This document shows positions 33,577-44,416 of a stretch of DNA of 64,000 bases, in pieces. The notes under the pieces were generated by a model that saw only the letters and a list, made by a program, of their open reading frames with translations, did no database searches and was not told the DNA's origin. A program made the translations under genes and the position numbers. The stretch's first letter is position 1. Every line of letters begins with the position of its first letter. Origin of the DNA: Begonia masoniana (taxonomy: Eukaryota; Streptophyta; Magnoliopsida; Cucurbitales; Begoniaceae); assembly GCA_022432975.1 (NCBI GenBank), contig CM039512.1, positions 7,514,858 through 7,578,857 on the forward strand, given 5' to 3'.

Positions 33577-34899
33577 ATGGCTTCTAAGCGTTTGAAAGGG
33601 TCTTCTAGTGCCTCAAGCTCTTCAAGGCCAAGTCCGTTTCCACATTTGTTCTTCAATAATGATGCGAAAAAATTTTATCAACAATTTATGTTAACAGACA
33701 AAGCAATAATTTGTGAGTTGCAGTTTCAGCCAGACCGGAGTGATGGAGATATCCTAGCCATGTTCCAGCTGAGAAATTGGGGTGAAGTAGCTGTTTTGAG
33801 GGGAGATGTCAATTCTAGTGTAGTTCGGGAATTTTATGCTAATCTGAAAGCTTCAAAGATTGATGCACTGGTCACCATCCGCAATACAGTGATCGACTTC
33901 TCAGCTGAAGTTATTAATGCAAAGTTTGGGTTGCCAAACATTCCGGAGGACGAGTTCCAAGCATTATTGACTGCCGGACCCAACTATGATGAGATTCTAC
34001 GAGAGTTGGGCCATCGACGGGCTCAATGGGTATACACCAGATCTGATAATACACTGCCGCGTTATTTAGTCCCGAGCAGTTTGAATAGATATGCTCAAGC
34101 CTGGTGCAGGTTCATCTGGTGTAATCTTATGCCGACCTCTCAAAAGACCGAGTTTACAAGAGAACGTGCAGTGCTGCTTTACTGCATCTTAAAAGGCAAA
34201 GCAATTGATGTAGGACGGATTATACACAACAACATTGCGGAATACCGTAAGCACACTGTGACCGCTTCCCACATTCATCTGGTCCTGATCACAAATCTTT
34301 GCACCGCCAAGCACGTGTCGATGAGCTCTGATGACGAACCATGGGTCCAGCAACCTATCTTTGGCTCATCCAACATATCGAGAATAGCCAATTGTCCTCA
34401 TGGTCAAGCCCGTCCTGATGGGCTGCGATTTATTGAAGATCAGCCTGATGCGGATGTTCCTCCTCAACCCATGCCTACTCCTCGTCTAGGGAAAGGATTT
34501 CCGTCCCATTACGTACCTAATATTCGACGAGGCGACGCTGATGCTCGCCTTAAACGGCGTTATGAAATGCAGGGGTCTGATCCCACTACCTTCGGTGCCT
34601 CTTCTTCATCTGCTGGGCCACCTCCTTCTCATGCTCCAAATGATATTAAGCATATGTTCGAAGCTCTAGCCATCGGTCAAAAGCGGTTGGAGCTCCGCCT
34701 TACAGATCTTCAAGCGCATGATTTGGAGCGTTCACTTTATGAAGCACAGTATATGGCCGCTTTCAATGCTCATCACGGATTTTCTGCACAATCCACTCCT
34801 CCTTTCCCCATGTATCCGGATCGCCTATCTCAGCCATACGACCCTCCACAAGAGGGTGATGATAATGATCTTTTCGACTCACTTTCTGACTCTTTATGA
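33577..34899 (+). CDS. Athila env-position protein, 440 residues
   Basis: An uninterrupted frame sits downstream of pol where Athila elements carry their extra 'envelope-like' ORF. It starts MASKRLKGSSSASSSS (serine-rich, basic). The region around residues 20-200 (FFNNDAKKFYQQF, TVIDFSAEVINAKFGLPN) matches my memory of the family annotated as 'putative plant transposon protein'. A proline-rich hinge, a helical KRLELRLTDLQ segment (about residue 370) and an acidic end (DDNDLFDSLSDSL) follow. I see no signal peptide or membrane segment, so a true envelope function is not supported. It is striking that it is intact while gag-pol beside it is broken. Confidence 0.8.
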   Translation: MASKRLKGSSSASSSSRPSPFPHLFFNNDAKKFYQQFMLTDKAIICELQFQPDRSDGDILAMFQLRNWGEVAVLRGDVNSSVVREFYANLKASKIDALVTIRNTVIDFSAEVINAKFGLPNIPEDEFQALLTAGPNYDEILRELGHRRAQWVYTRSDNTLPRYLVPSSLNRYAQAWCRFIWCNLMPTSQKTEFTRERAVLLYCILKGKAIDVGRIIHNNIAEYRKHTVTASHIHLVLITNLCTAKHVSMSSDDEPWVQQPIFGSSNISRIANCPHGQARPDGLRFIEDQPDADVPPQPMPTPRLGKGFPSHYVPNIRRGDADARLKRRYEMQGSDPTTFGASSSSAGPPPSHAPNDIKHMFEALAIGQKRLELRLTDLQAHDLERSLYEAQYMAAFNAHHGFSAQSTPPFPMYPDRLSQPYDPPQEGDDNDLFDSLSDSL

Positions 34900-36315
34900 G
34901 GTACGCTGCTTCACCCTCGCCTTTCCATTTTTTTGTTATAATTTTGAACACATTGCGGACAATGTAGATTTTAAGTTTGGGGTTGTTGGGGTGAATTTTA
35001 GCATACTTTCTGTTTAACCAAAACTTTTTTTGGTCTTATTGTCTGGATTGTTGATTTGATGTGTCAATGACTGAATTTGTGATTTCATGTATGCCTTTGC
35101 TTCCTAGTAGCTCTGAGTATTTAGAACTTGTGATAATTGCATTGACTCTGGTTTATTTTGAGATTATCATCTTATTGCGCACGTGTTCATTTTCTTTTGA
35201 CTTAATTTGTTAGTCATAGCTCATGTAGTCTATAGAGAGTGAACCAAACACAGTAAAGGAGCGATTGAGTTCAAATACTGTAAGGGAGAGCACCTCCAAT
35301 TAAAATAGTGAGAGACAGTGAGAAATGAATCTTTCATAGTTTTGCCCTGCATCCGCGAAAGCGAAACTTGGTTTAGCACGATGAAAGAATGACTTAGGCC
35401 ATCGTTTGAATCGTTTGAGCCTTTTTGAACACACCCTTTATGTGTCTGTTATTGTTATTGACACCCATAGTCACCTCATTAAGCCTATGATTGACAATTT
35501 CATTTGTTACCGTTATTTGAGCCTACCTTAAAACTATTTTGCCTATCTGATCTAAAGAGCACTGAGTTATTATTGTTGGTCGAGAGAGAATAGGAGAAAA
35601 GGATGGCGAGATCTAACAAGAACTCCTTTGTCTTATGATTTATGTTTATTGTTTTCTGTTGTCATTTCTCTATTCTTGTTGCTGTAAAGAAAAAGAAAGA
35701 CGTCAAAGACGCCCAAAAAAAAAAAGAAGCAAAAGTTGCAAAAGTTCAATTGTTAGTTTTCAATTCTGTTTATGTTGTTTAAATTTTAGTGAAATAATGA
35801 CAAAGGAGTTAAAATGGGTAACTGTGAATGAAATAAGTTTGGGGGTGAGAGAGAAAAAGGAAGTGTGAGCAAATCTCATTGAGCGAGAAAGGGTTGAAAA
35901 AATTTTTGAGTGGTTGAGATAAGGAAGGATGAATAGTGCTCTCTAATTAGCCTGTGATTTCTAAAAATTCATACCTTTTAACCTGGCCGAACGTTACAAG
36001 CCGAATGAAAGTCATATCGACTTTTGTTTTGTTTTACTGATTTCCGTTACTAGTGAATAATGGGCAAAGCTGGAATGATCAGAGTGATTGGAGTGTTCTT
36101 AAGAGTGTGTGCTTTTACCTTAGACGCATGTGCTAACCTATCAAATTAAGAAAATTGGGCATGAACACACACTCACACATGAGGAACTCTTAATAAGCTA
36201 GTGTTGATGTTTTATTACAAGTTACTAATTGCAAAGAGTTTATCTAAAATGTTTTGGTATAAATGTGTCACGCTGAGACGAATTATTGAAAATTGCAATC
36301 TAGATTGTTTGATCA
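34900..36315 (+). other. Athila-type 3' untranslated region, truncated
   Basis: Non-coding, with AAGTTTGGGGTT (34971) and AAGTTTGGGGGTGAG (35836), words that also occur three times in the 3' UTR of the derivative at 47322-53486, where the last one is the polypurine tract. Here the final one, expected after an ACTCGAGGACGAGTAA-like stretch, is absent and the region runs straight into the copia target duplication. Confidence 0.7.
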
Positions 36316-36320
36316 TAAAC

Positions 36321-37436
36321 CCAACGAGAACCAATTGTACATTTTCTGGATGGCAACAGTACAGAATCTCATGTATGAGTCTGATGAAGAGCAATTCTTC
36401 AACCATAGCATCTTGCCAAAGTGGATCACGAACAACCTCTCTATAGGACAAAGGCTCATAAAGACGATGAACAGAACCAACAAATGAAGCAAAAGAACTA
36501 GAATATGAATAGTAAGCAAAATAATGTAGTTTAGTAGACTTACAAGGTCAAGTGGACTGACAAAGTGGAGAACATCCGCAATCTTAGGAGTTGATTGAAT
36601 GGTCGTAAGAGTAGGAGTAGGAAAATGAGAGGTAGATGTCTTTGGAACCAAAGTATCATACTCTATTGATCTATCAGTAGGAGCAGCTTCCTCAGTGTCA
36701 ATATCAAAAGGATCAATGCGAATGAGATCTGACTGAGTCATATGATGTGAACTAGCAGAAATAAAGAAGAAGGGAATATACTCTAAAAACACAACATGAC
36801 AAGAGACGTATAATTTTTGACTAACAGGATCCAAACAACGGTATCCCTTTTGACCAACACCATAATCCAAAAAAACACACAGGACGGACCAAGAGAACAA
36901 TTTATTACGCTCGACGTGTGGTCGAAGAACAAAACAAGCACAACCAAAGATTCGCAAAGAGGAATAATCAGGCGCATGCCCATACAATTTTTCAAAGGGA
37001 GACAAACCAGAATTATGAATTGTTGGAATTCTATTAATCACATGAATAACGGTAAGAATCGTTTCGCCTCAAAACTCACTAGGAACATCGGCTGACAACA
37101 AGAACGAGCGGGTTGTTTCAACAAGATGTCGATATTTCCTTTCACTAACTATATTTTATTGAGGAGTGTCAGTACATGAGGTTTGATGTATTGGCTCATC
37201 AGAAGCAAGTAAATGAGAAAAATTGATAGAAGTGTATTCACCTCCCAAATCACAACAAAAACACTCGATGACGGCTGAGTGTTGCATTTTTACAAGAGCT
37301 CTAAAGTTAGTGAAAATGGTAAGATAATCAGACCTACATTTCATAAGGTAAACCCAAGTATAACGAGTGTAATCATCGACAAACGAAACATAATATCTTG
37401 AACCCCTTTTGTTAGAACAGGACATCAGAATGGACA
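36321..37436 (-). pseudogene. Copia integrase core and start of RT
   Basis: From the right: SNKRGSRYYVSFVDDYTRYTWVY (first catalytic Asp), a damaged GGEYTS region (the second Asp region reads CCDLGGEY), a stop near 37156, then INRIPT, LSPFEKLYGHAPDYSSLRIFG and RPHVERNKLFS of the integrase C-terminal part. SYREVVRDPLWQDAMVEEL, the start of RT, follows near 36440, with a frame change before the GSRWVY break point where the Athila-type element inserted. Non-functional. Confidence 0.92.
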
Positions 37437-37441
37437 AGATC

Positions 37442-39790
37442 TGTAACACCCGACGAGTTTGACCAGGTGACTTTCTTAACTGTTTTAACGGCCATGTTTA
37501 TTTTGATCTTTTCGGTTTGGAATTTTATGCCAAGGCTTAATTAATGTGCATGTGTCATAAATTAGGTTGGGTGGCAGAATTTGTAATTAAGAATGGTTGG
37601 ATTAAGTATAAATAGAAAATTGAAACTTTTAAACCTCACTGTAGCCGACATTCCCTTCTGCGTTCTCTCATTCCCTCGAGCTGTCTCCCTCTCGCCAGCG
37701 ACTCTCTCATCGATGACGGATTTCTCTTTCTCCACTTCAACAATCGACGCCCTAGGTAAGACTCAGACAATGTGGATTGCTAGTTGTCTATTTGAGTACT
37801 GTTTTTCAATTGAACTTGAGATTTCGAATTCTGCAATGGTCGAGTCTGGTTATTGTGATTCTAGGAATTTTAGACTACGCACACAGAGTGCTCGACTAAT
37901 GGACTTATATATATATAGACGTTAGATTCTAAGGTGATTTTTTTAATTAGGACTTTTAGGATGTTGTTTTAACTCTACAATGTGAAATGTTTTAGGTGAA
38001 GAAGTCTGAAGAGAAGTACTCAAAGTTGCTAAGGAAACCAGGTAAGTGAATGTGTAGGGATGCCCGGCCATTAGGGCCTTACATCACAAGGGTACTGGTT
38101 AGAAGCTGTTTTCGACGTTTAAGGGTTATTTGAGTTATTGTCTGTTGGTTATGATACTCAAACTGTTAGTATGATTCTAGTTAGATGTATGATCTGTTCA
38201 ATAGAATGATGAACTAAGAGTATCCCAGCTCATGCATCATGAATGTTTCTCAAGCACGTGAAAATGTTTTCAATGCATGTTTTCTCTCATGAATAAGACA
38301 AGAATATGAAACCTATGCAACATGGATTAAGAGAGTGCTGGGGGCGGTTTGGCGTATGTCACTGTCCAAAAGAGGGACCAAGAATACGACCCGCAAGGGA
38401 CTATGTACACTCTCACTGTCAAACTCCCTTTACTGGCACAAATCCTCCCTTAATCCATACAACGTAAATGATGATTATAAATGATGACTATGAATGATGA
38501 TTATGAATGATGTATATGAATGATGACTACGAACATGAGTACGAACAAGAACAAGAAAAGATCCATGAGCATGTGTTTCTTTAAACCGTGCATTCATGCA
38601 TATGTGTTAGCATTGCATTCTTTACTAAGCATTAGGCTTATAGTTTAAACCTTATGATGTAGGTGACGAGATATCAGGTGAGGAATTCAAAGTTGATGAA
38701 GATGTTTAAGTTGGTTGCTGGGAGGTGCTCAGGGAGGAAATTTGTGGCTGGATGGCAATTATGACCCGTGGTTATGCTCTTATTATGTCAGTAAGGTTTA
38801 TGAGAAAACTGATGTTTAAGTAGAATGAGATCTTTCTTTGAATACTGGATTTTGTGATTGTCTGGTTTGGTTACTGAGTCGGGGATGATTAAAAGAGAAT
38901 AGAATAACCTGTTTCTTATAAGTCTTCCGCTACATGTAATCTAGATGAGTCCATGATTCATGTCTGCCTATGTCTGTGACTACGAAGTATGAGATCTGTG
39001 AAGGTCAGGTTATATTTCTGTTAGTATGAGTTGTTTAAAGATTTTCGGGATTCTTTGCTATGTGATAGAAGTTGGATGAACGTATCATCCGGCTGACGTC
39101 ATCGGCAGGAGCTGTGTGATAGAAGTTGGGTGAACGTATCATCCGGCTGACGTCACCGGTGGATGGTGAACGTTTGGTGTTCACCGGATGATGCCTCTTA
39201 TCGGATGAGGTAAGTGATTCATGTGTATTGCACATGCTCACCGGATGATGTCTCTGATGGGTGAGGACATCATCCGGCTGACGTCACCGGTGGATGGCGA
39301 ATGGTTGTTGTTCACCGGATGATGTCTCTTATTAGTTAGCAAGGTTAAGTAAGCCACGTGAGATGCACAAGATGACCGGATGATGTAGATTTACACTATC
39401 GGCTGAAGCGAGCTCAATGCTTGTCGTTTAGCGATCGGCGTAGGTGATATACATATATATTTTGTCGTCTAGTGCTCGGGTGATGCGGGAACTGAAGTGT
39501 GATTTATCACCGGACGATGTGAGTTTATTTCTCTACCGGCAGATGCAGTTTAAGAGTTGAAGTACCTGTTCACCGGCTGAGGCACCTTGCACTGCTCGCC
39601 GACAGATGCGTAATGTATTTCTTTGCTGAGCGATGTTTAATGATTCACGAGTGATGTCTTGAGCTAAGTTATGAGTTTTTTTTTTTTAAATAAACATAAA
39701 GCGGTATAATTCTAAAAAAAAAATAGTAAGAATATATGGACAAGTCTAAAAGAGTCATGGTTTGGTCATGGCCCTACTGGGGTCGTTACA
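37442..39790 (+). repeat. Tekay-2 5' LTR
   Basis: A TATAAATA box lies at 37607-37614, only 165 bp from the LTR start, so most of the 2.3 kb is transcribed leader. The region 39050-39640 is packed with CCGGATGATG, CACCGGTGGATG and CGGCTGACGTCA words. A CCAG/GTAAGTG splice-donor-like site lies at 38041/38042, and a GATGTAG/GTGACG acceptor-like site at 38662/38663. Confidence 0.93.
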
Positions 39791-39794
39791 ATTA

Positions 39795-39806
39795 TGGTAT
39801 CAAAGC
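39795..39806 (+). promoter_or_regulatory. Tekay-2 primer-binding site
   Basis: TGGTATCAAAGC begins four bases after the 5' LTR. It is complementary to the initiator tRNA-Met 3' end with one likely substitution (A for G at position 9). Confidence 0.85.
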
Positions 39807-39953
39807 AAAACCGGGTTCTAAAATCGATTCTGCATACTGCCTCCCAGAACAGATTTCCACCTGAGTACACTCCAGCAACTGTAAGTGTTTATGATTTTAG
39901 TAAATGTCATTAAGTTAAAATATATTTATGAATATTTGTTTAGGAATCTCAAA

Positions 39954-42900
39954 ATGGTAAGAGGTCAGCAAAGAGAGACCAATGAGGATAGCAATGTCAT
40001 TGCTTAGTTGACAGAGTTGGTCATGCGCCAATCTCGCCAGATCGAACAGCTGATGACTGCCAGAGAAGAACAAGCAAATTCTAGTTCAAATGTAGCTCAA
40101 GATCATGGTGGCGAGCGTTTTCACCGGCTTTGACCCCCAACATTTAATGGTCGAGTTTCAGACCCTGTTTATGCTGAGGAATGGATTCAGAAGATGGAGG
40201 ACATGTTCAGGTATGCAAAAGTTGAGGACAGAGATAAGGTTACGTGTGCTGTCTTTAACCTGGAACTTGATGCAAGGCATTGGTGGAACTCAATCCAGAG
40301 CATCGCTAATGCAGGAGCTATGACCTGGAAAATATTTAAGACTGCCTTCTTTGACAAGTACTTCAGCCGAGCTGTTTGGGCCAGCAAGAAAATGGAATTC
40401 ATGCAACTACGTCAAACCGGTTATGTGGCTGATTACATCTGTAAGTTTGAAGCACTGTCTCGGTTTGCACCCCGTCTGGTGGATGATGAGGAGGACAAGA
40501 TTCACCAGTTTGTCCACGGGCTGAAGCCGAGCCTCTTCCAGGGAGTGAAGACTGCAGGGATCCATAACATACCTTATTCCGAAGTGGCTGCTAAGGCTTT
40601 GGAATTGGAAGAGGTAGAGTTGGCAGTACGAGGACAATGTAAACCGCCAAGGAAGTTTTTCAAGGATACTCAGCCACCACCGCGCCAGGGCAGAGGTTGG
40701 CAACCACAACTGAACAGAGGGCCACAGCAACAGCAGAAAGGTATAAAGAGACCCTTCAATCCAAATGATGACCAAGGAAAAGGAAAGCGACCCCTGGCTC
40801 CTCTATGCCCCACCTGTCAGAAGAACCACCCCGGCGAATGCAAGTTACATTCTGGTCGCTGTTATAGATGTGATAAGATTGGACACGTGGTCAGAGACTG
40901 TCCTTTGCCGCCAGACCCGAATCGAGTCAGGGTAGCGCCAAGGGTTTATGCTTTAATGGAGGATGAAGATGCCGAGCAGCACACAGTCATAACAGGTACC
41001 ATTATGGTTTGTGGTATTTCTGCTTACACACTTATAGATACAGGGGCCACACACTCGTTTGTATCAACCCTATTCGTACTTGAGCATAAACTAGAACTCA
41101 TGCCAGCTGAGAGGTCATTTGGTGTCATGTTACCGTCGGGGAAGTCCTTACATTCTGAGCAGATATTGAAAGGTGATGTTATGTCCTTAGGAGATAAGAA
41201 GCTATATGTAGAACTGATCGTAATCGATATGAGAGGATATGAGGTCATACTAGGGATGGATTGGTTATTCAGGCATTATGTCACGATAAGTTGTAGGTCC
41301 GGATTAGTTAAGTTTCGACCCCCGAACGGTGATCGGTATTCCTTCCAAGCTATCCCAAAACTAAGTAAAATGTCAATTATTTCCTCACTAGAGATTCAAC
41401 GATTACTGAAGAGTGGTTGTGAGAGTTTTCTAGCTTGTGTAATTGATGTTCGGGTGGAGAATAAGGTAAAACTACAAGATATTCCCATAGTCAGAGAGTT
41501 TCCGGATACATTTTTGGATGACTTGCCCGGAATACCACCCGACAGAGAAATTGAGTTTGTAATATATACTTATCCTGAGGCTTTACCTGTGTCAAATAAC
41601 CCTTACCGCATGGCACCTGTTGAGTTGAAAGAATTAAAAGTCCAACTACAGGAATTAGTAGATAAGGGGTTTATACGCCCTAGCAATTCTCCCTGGGGTG
41701 CACCTGTTTTATTCGTTAAGAAGAATGATGGTTCTCTTAGAATGTGCATTGACTATAGAGAGCTAAACAAGTTGACAATTAAGAATAAATATCCTTTACC
41801 CCGAATTGATGACCTGTTTGACCAATTACAAGGAGCTAAAGTGTTTTCAAAGATTGACTTACGCTCGGGTTACTACCAACTGAAGGTTAAGGAGAGTGAT
41901 ATACCAAAGACAGCCTTCAGGACCCGCTACGGACACTATGAATTTCTTGTGATGTCATTTGGACTGACTAATGCGTCTGCAACTTTTATGGACTTGATGA
42001 ATCGTGTGTTTCGTGAGTATTTGGACAAGTTTGTGATTGTATTTATAGATGATATACTAATATACTCACGTACTGAGGCTGACCATGCAGAGCATTTAAG
42101 AGTGGTTTTGACGACATTAAATCAGCAGCAGCTCTATGCCAAGCTGTCTAAGTGTGAGTTCTTGTTGGATAATGTCAACTTCTTAGGCCATGTCATCTCT
42201 GCTGAAGGTATATCAGTAGATCCAACCAAAATTCAGGCAGTTAAGGATTGGCCACAGCCAAGGAATGCCAGTGAAGTCCGCAGTTTCCTTGGTCTGGTAG
42301 GTTATTATAGGAAGTTTATTAAGGGATTTTCTATGATAGCTAAACCTTTAACTAATTTAACAAAGAAGGACACCAAGTACTCTTGGACTGAAGCTTGTGA
42401 AGATGGCTTCCAGACACTTAAGCTGAAGTTGACAACAGCCCCACTTTTGACTCTCCCAACCGAAGAAGGAAAGTTTAGTGTTTACTGTGATGCATCCAAA
42501 GTTGGTCTGGGGTGTGTTCTGATGCAAGAAGGTAAGGTTGTGGCGTATGCCTCTAGGCAGCTGAAGAGTTATGAACAGAATTACCCCACTCACAATTTAG
42601 AGCTAGCCGCAGTTGTTTTTGCATTAAAGATTTGGAGACACTATTTTTATGGTCAACAGTATGAGGTGTTTTCTGACCATAAGAGCCTGAAGTACCTATT
42701 CACCCAAAAGGAATTAAACATGAGACAAAGACGTTGGTTGGAATTTGTTAAGGATTATGACTTTGAGATTAAGTACCACCCGGGCAAGGCTAATGTTGTG
42801 GCTGATGCATTAAGCAGAATGTCTAAGACAATGCAGCCCACAGTATCAACCATGTCTGTACCATTATGGAAGGAAGTTCAGAAGTTCGAGTTGGAAATAG

Positions 42901-44375
42901 TTCCTGAGTTGTCAACTTTACTTGTTGATTTAACCATTCGACCAACTATTTTGGATACGATCAAAGAGGCACAACAGAAGAATTCAAAGGAGAATAATAA
43001 CATGATGAGTAAGTTAAAAGATGCCTCCTCTGAATTCAGTTTCTCCAATGATGGTATTTTGAAATTTAGGAATCGATGGTACATTCCAAGTGATAAGGAG
43101 TTGCGTGAGTTGATATTGGCTGAGGTTCACTCATCTTCTTTCTCTGTACACCCTGGTAACACCAAGATGTATCGGGATTTAAGGTTACATTATTGGTGGC
43201 CAAATATGAAGAGGGATGTTGCCAAGTATATGGAGTCATGTTTAGTATGCCAACAAGTTAAGGCAGAGCACCAACGCCCAGGAGGTACCCTTCAAACCTT
43301 ACCGATCCCCTAATGAAAATGGGAAAACATTGTCATGAATTTTGTTGTTGGATTACCTAAGACAACTAAAGGTCATGACAGCATCTGGGTTGTGGTTGAC
43401 AGATTGACGAAGTCAACTCACTTCCTACCTGTAAAGACAACATACACGATGGACCAGCTTGCTAATCTGTATGTTCAGGAAATCATTAGATTGCATGGGA
43501 TTCCGATATCCATAGTCTCTGATCGTGATCCCAGGTTCACCTCAAGGTTTTGACGGGGTCTTCAAGGTACACTTGGTTCAAAGTTAACTTTGAGCACCGC
43601 ATTTCACCCTCAGACAGATGGTCAATCAGAAAGGACAATTCAGACACTTGAGGATATGTTGAAGGCGTGTGTACTAGATTTCCAGACATCTTGGAGTCGA
43701 CGTTTTCCCTTAATAGAATTCTCCTACAACAATAGTTACCAGTCCACTATCGGTATGGCACCCTACGAGGCGTTGTATGGTAGGAAATGTAGATCACCCT
43801 TATACTGGGATGAAGTTGGTGAAGCAAAACTCCTAGGACCCGAGATTTTACAGCAGATGTCAAACAAGATTGCCATTATTAGGAGGAGAATGATGACTGC
43901 ACAAAGCCGACAGAAGAGTTATGCAGACCAAAGAAGAAGAGATCTTGAATTTGCTGTAGGGGATGAGGTATTCTTAAAGGTTTCACCCTTTAAAGGAGTT
44001 TTAAGATTTGATAAGAAGGGAAAGCTTAATCCGCGATTTATTGGACCATTCCCTGTCTTAGCAGGGATTGGCAGTACAGCTTACAAACTGCAATTGCCTC
44101 CATCACTGGAAAATGTACATAATGTCTTTCATGTGTCAATGTTAAGGAAATGCATACGTGATCCGGCACATGTTGTTGAACCAACTGGAATCGATATCGA
44201 GCCGACACTAGGGTATGAAAAGAAACCTGTAAGGATTATAAAATCTGCAGTTAAGACTCTGAGGAATAAGAAAATTCAACTAGTGAAAGTCTTATGGATG
44301 AATCATGGTATTGAAAAAGCCATATAGGAGTGACAGCAAGACATGCTGAACAAATATCCTGAGCTCTTTGTTTGA
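39954..44375 (+). pseudogene. Tekay-2 gag-pol with chromodomain, stops only
   Basis: One frame of 1,474 codons, with no indels. Approximate residue positions: gag 70-190; knuckle [14 protein letters not shown] at 302; protease IDTGATHSF at 360; RT 500-720 with FIDDILIYS at 698; RNase H ([10 protein letters not shown]) near 840; integrase zinc finger ([16 protein letters not shown]) near 1060-1105; catalytic core (DSIWVVVDRLTKS, SDRDPRFTS, QSERTIQ) 1140-1230; chromodomain-like end 1410-1470. In-frame stops lie at 40005, 40131, 43311, 43314, 43551, 44325 and 44331. Nearly all are explicable as single transitions relative to Tekay-1. The start is the ATG of MVRGQQR, shared with Tekay-1. Confidence 0.95.
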
Positions 44376-44403
44376 GTAATTTTCGAGGACGAAAATTTTG
44401 TTT

Positions 44404-44416
44404 AAGGAGGGGTGGA
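44404..44416 (+). promoter_or_regulatory. Tekay-2 polypurine tract
   Basis: AAGGAGGGGTGGA immediately precedes the TG of the 3' LTR, the position of plus-strand priming. Confidence 0.9.

Larger units (their letters stand above)
25808..36315 (+). mobile_element. Athila-type Ty3/gypsy element lacking its 3' LTR
   Basis: The element starts TGATAAGTGTG and ends TTTGATCA, flanked by TAAAC on both sides (25803-25807, 36316-36320) within the copia RT. One LTR (25808-27297) is followed by a tRNA-Asp primer site, gag, pol and an env-position ORF. Pol has an Athila/Tat-like protease (GASINLM), RT with FMDD, and an integrase followed by the GGGAGGTAACCCA word common after pol in these elements. No second copy of the 1,490-bp LTR is found at the right end; the 3' UTR stops short. 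Gag-pol is frameshifted. Confidence 0.85.
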
